Source of the DNA: Alphaproteobacteria bacterium
GTDB taxonomy: Bacteria > Pseudomonadota > Alphaproteobacteria > GCA-2731375
Direction of reading: 5' to 3'
NCBI GenBank assembly: GCA_016776605.1
Contig: JADHTB010000019.1
Coordinates: forward strand, 17,406-81,405
Length of the DNA stretch: 64,000 nucleotides
Shown here: in pieces, positions 63,666 through 64,000 of the stretch
Layout of the letters: each line of letters begins with the position of its first letter
Numbering within the stretch: the stretch's first letter is position 1
Position numbers and translations under genes: made by a program
The notes under the pieces: model-generated
Told to the model about the DNA's origin: nothing
Databases searched by the model: none
Seen by the model: the letters and a program-made list of their open reading frames with translations, nothing else

Positions 63666-63720
63666 GGCGCTGTCAGAGCAAATCAGCGTGAGGCGGGTGG
63701 GCAATTCCGTACACTGCGCG
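63666..63720 (+). mobile_element. Solo IS6-family left end
   Basis: GGCGCTGTCAGAGCAAATCA at 63666 followed by GCGTGAGGCGGGTGG and TTCCGTA is colinear with the 38385 left end (GGCAGTGTCAGAGCAAATCG, GAGGCGGGCGG, TTCCGTA). The similarity stops around 63700-63720 and no transposase follows. It is a truncated copy. Confidence 0.6.
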
Positions 63721-63960
63721 CTGGTGCGGCATATTGTCCGACGTTGATCTAAATTAAATCCAAAAACTGGCCTGTCCATATCCTTTCGCCTAGTGTCTAG
63801 CGAAGAATGCCGGCGACCACTTCTGCCGTCATGGCGTTGTTCATGGCGTGGCGGCCCTGGTTTTAACCCATATTTCCCAAGTAGCCCCGATATTTACTGC
63901 CTTAACACTGGTATTATGCTATAAGAATCAACGTGTTGAGGCATAAATGGAGCGGTGAAA

Positions 63961-64000
63961 ATGGCGCACCCGATGGGTGAATCGAAACAAGGCGAACTCA
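63961..64000 (+). CDS. Start of a gene cut by the window edge (possible IS1380-type transposase)
   Basis: ATG 63961 begins MAHPMGESKQGEL and is open at base 64000, so only 13 codons are visible. A GGAGCGGTGAAA sequence precedes it. The MGESKQGEL start reminds me of IS1380-family transposases, and mobile remnants are close by, but so short a sequence cannot confirm this. Confidence 0.3.
   Translation, partial: MAHPMGESKQGEL

Overview
The window is a GC-rich, gene-dense chromosome segment that looks alphaproteobacterial, probably close to Rhodospirillales. This is inferred from gene content and order (rpe next to rsmB and a heparinase II/III gene, a DUF1674 gene divergent from rsmB, and a run rplU-rpmA-obgE-proB-proA-nadD-rsfS-rlmH-gpmI-envC-ctpA-divergent deacetylase-rppH). 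No rRNA marker is present, so the placement is tentative.

Layout. 1-10 kb: housekeeping genes (ccmB/ccmA haem export, ispZ/yciB, rpiA, heparinase-like, rpe, rsmB, an SDHAF4-like assembly factor, an SDR, pmbA, cysQ). 10-25 kb: a catabolic block with a class IV aminotransferase resembling (R)-amine transaminases, two molybdopterin oxidoreductases, a TetR regulator, enoyl-CoA hydratase, an aromatic-ring FAD monooxygenase, an acyl-CoA dehydrogenase, a GMC oxidoreductase, a Nudix hydrolase, a D-lactate/glycolate-type FAD dehydrogenase and an alpha/beta hydrolase. 25-37.6 kb: a minus-strand run for cell wall, ribosome, proline and NAD functions. 37,966-38,055: tRNA-Ser(CGA).

38.3-63.7 kb lies between IS6-family remnants and is an energy and sodium block. 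It holds nhaA, a MurD-like protein with a degenerate P-loop, a DUF6352-like protein, a broken WD40/cytochrome c gene, a 40-residue membrane peptide, a complete membrane-bound formate dehydrogenase cluster (alpha, beta, gamma, small Tat protein, TorD chaperone, DUF3306, DUF3305 and a four-cluster ferredoxin-like protein), a P-type ATPase relic, a cation:proton antiporter, and a complete nqrABCDEF-apbE-nqrM operon with a CBS gene. Formate oxidation could feed electrons to the quinone pool, NQR would pump Na+ from NADH oxidation, and NhaA and the CPA2 antiporter would exchange Na+/K+ for H+. This coupling is inferred from co-location only.

A second theme is a family of short interspersed palindromic repeats with ends of the form CTAGAGC...GCTCTAG. 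They sit at gene 3' ends, and at five genes the repeat end supplies the TAG stop codon. Three IS6 remnants, a P-type ATPase relic and a decayed WD40/cytochrome gene show ongoing gene loss in the right half. Many genes here appear to start at TTG or GTG.
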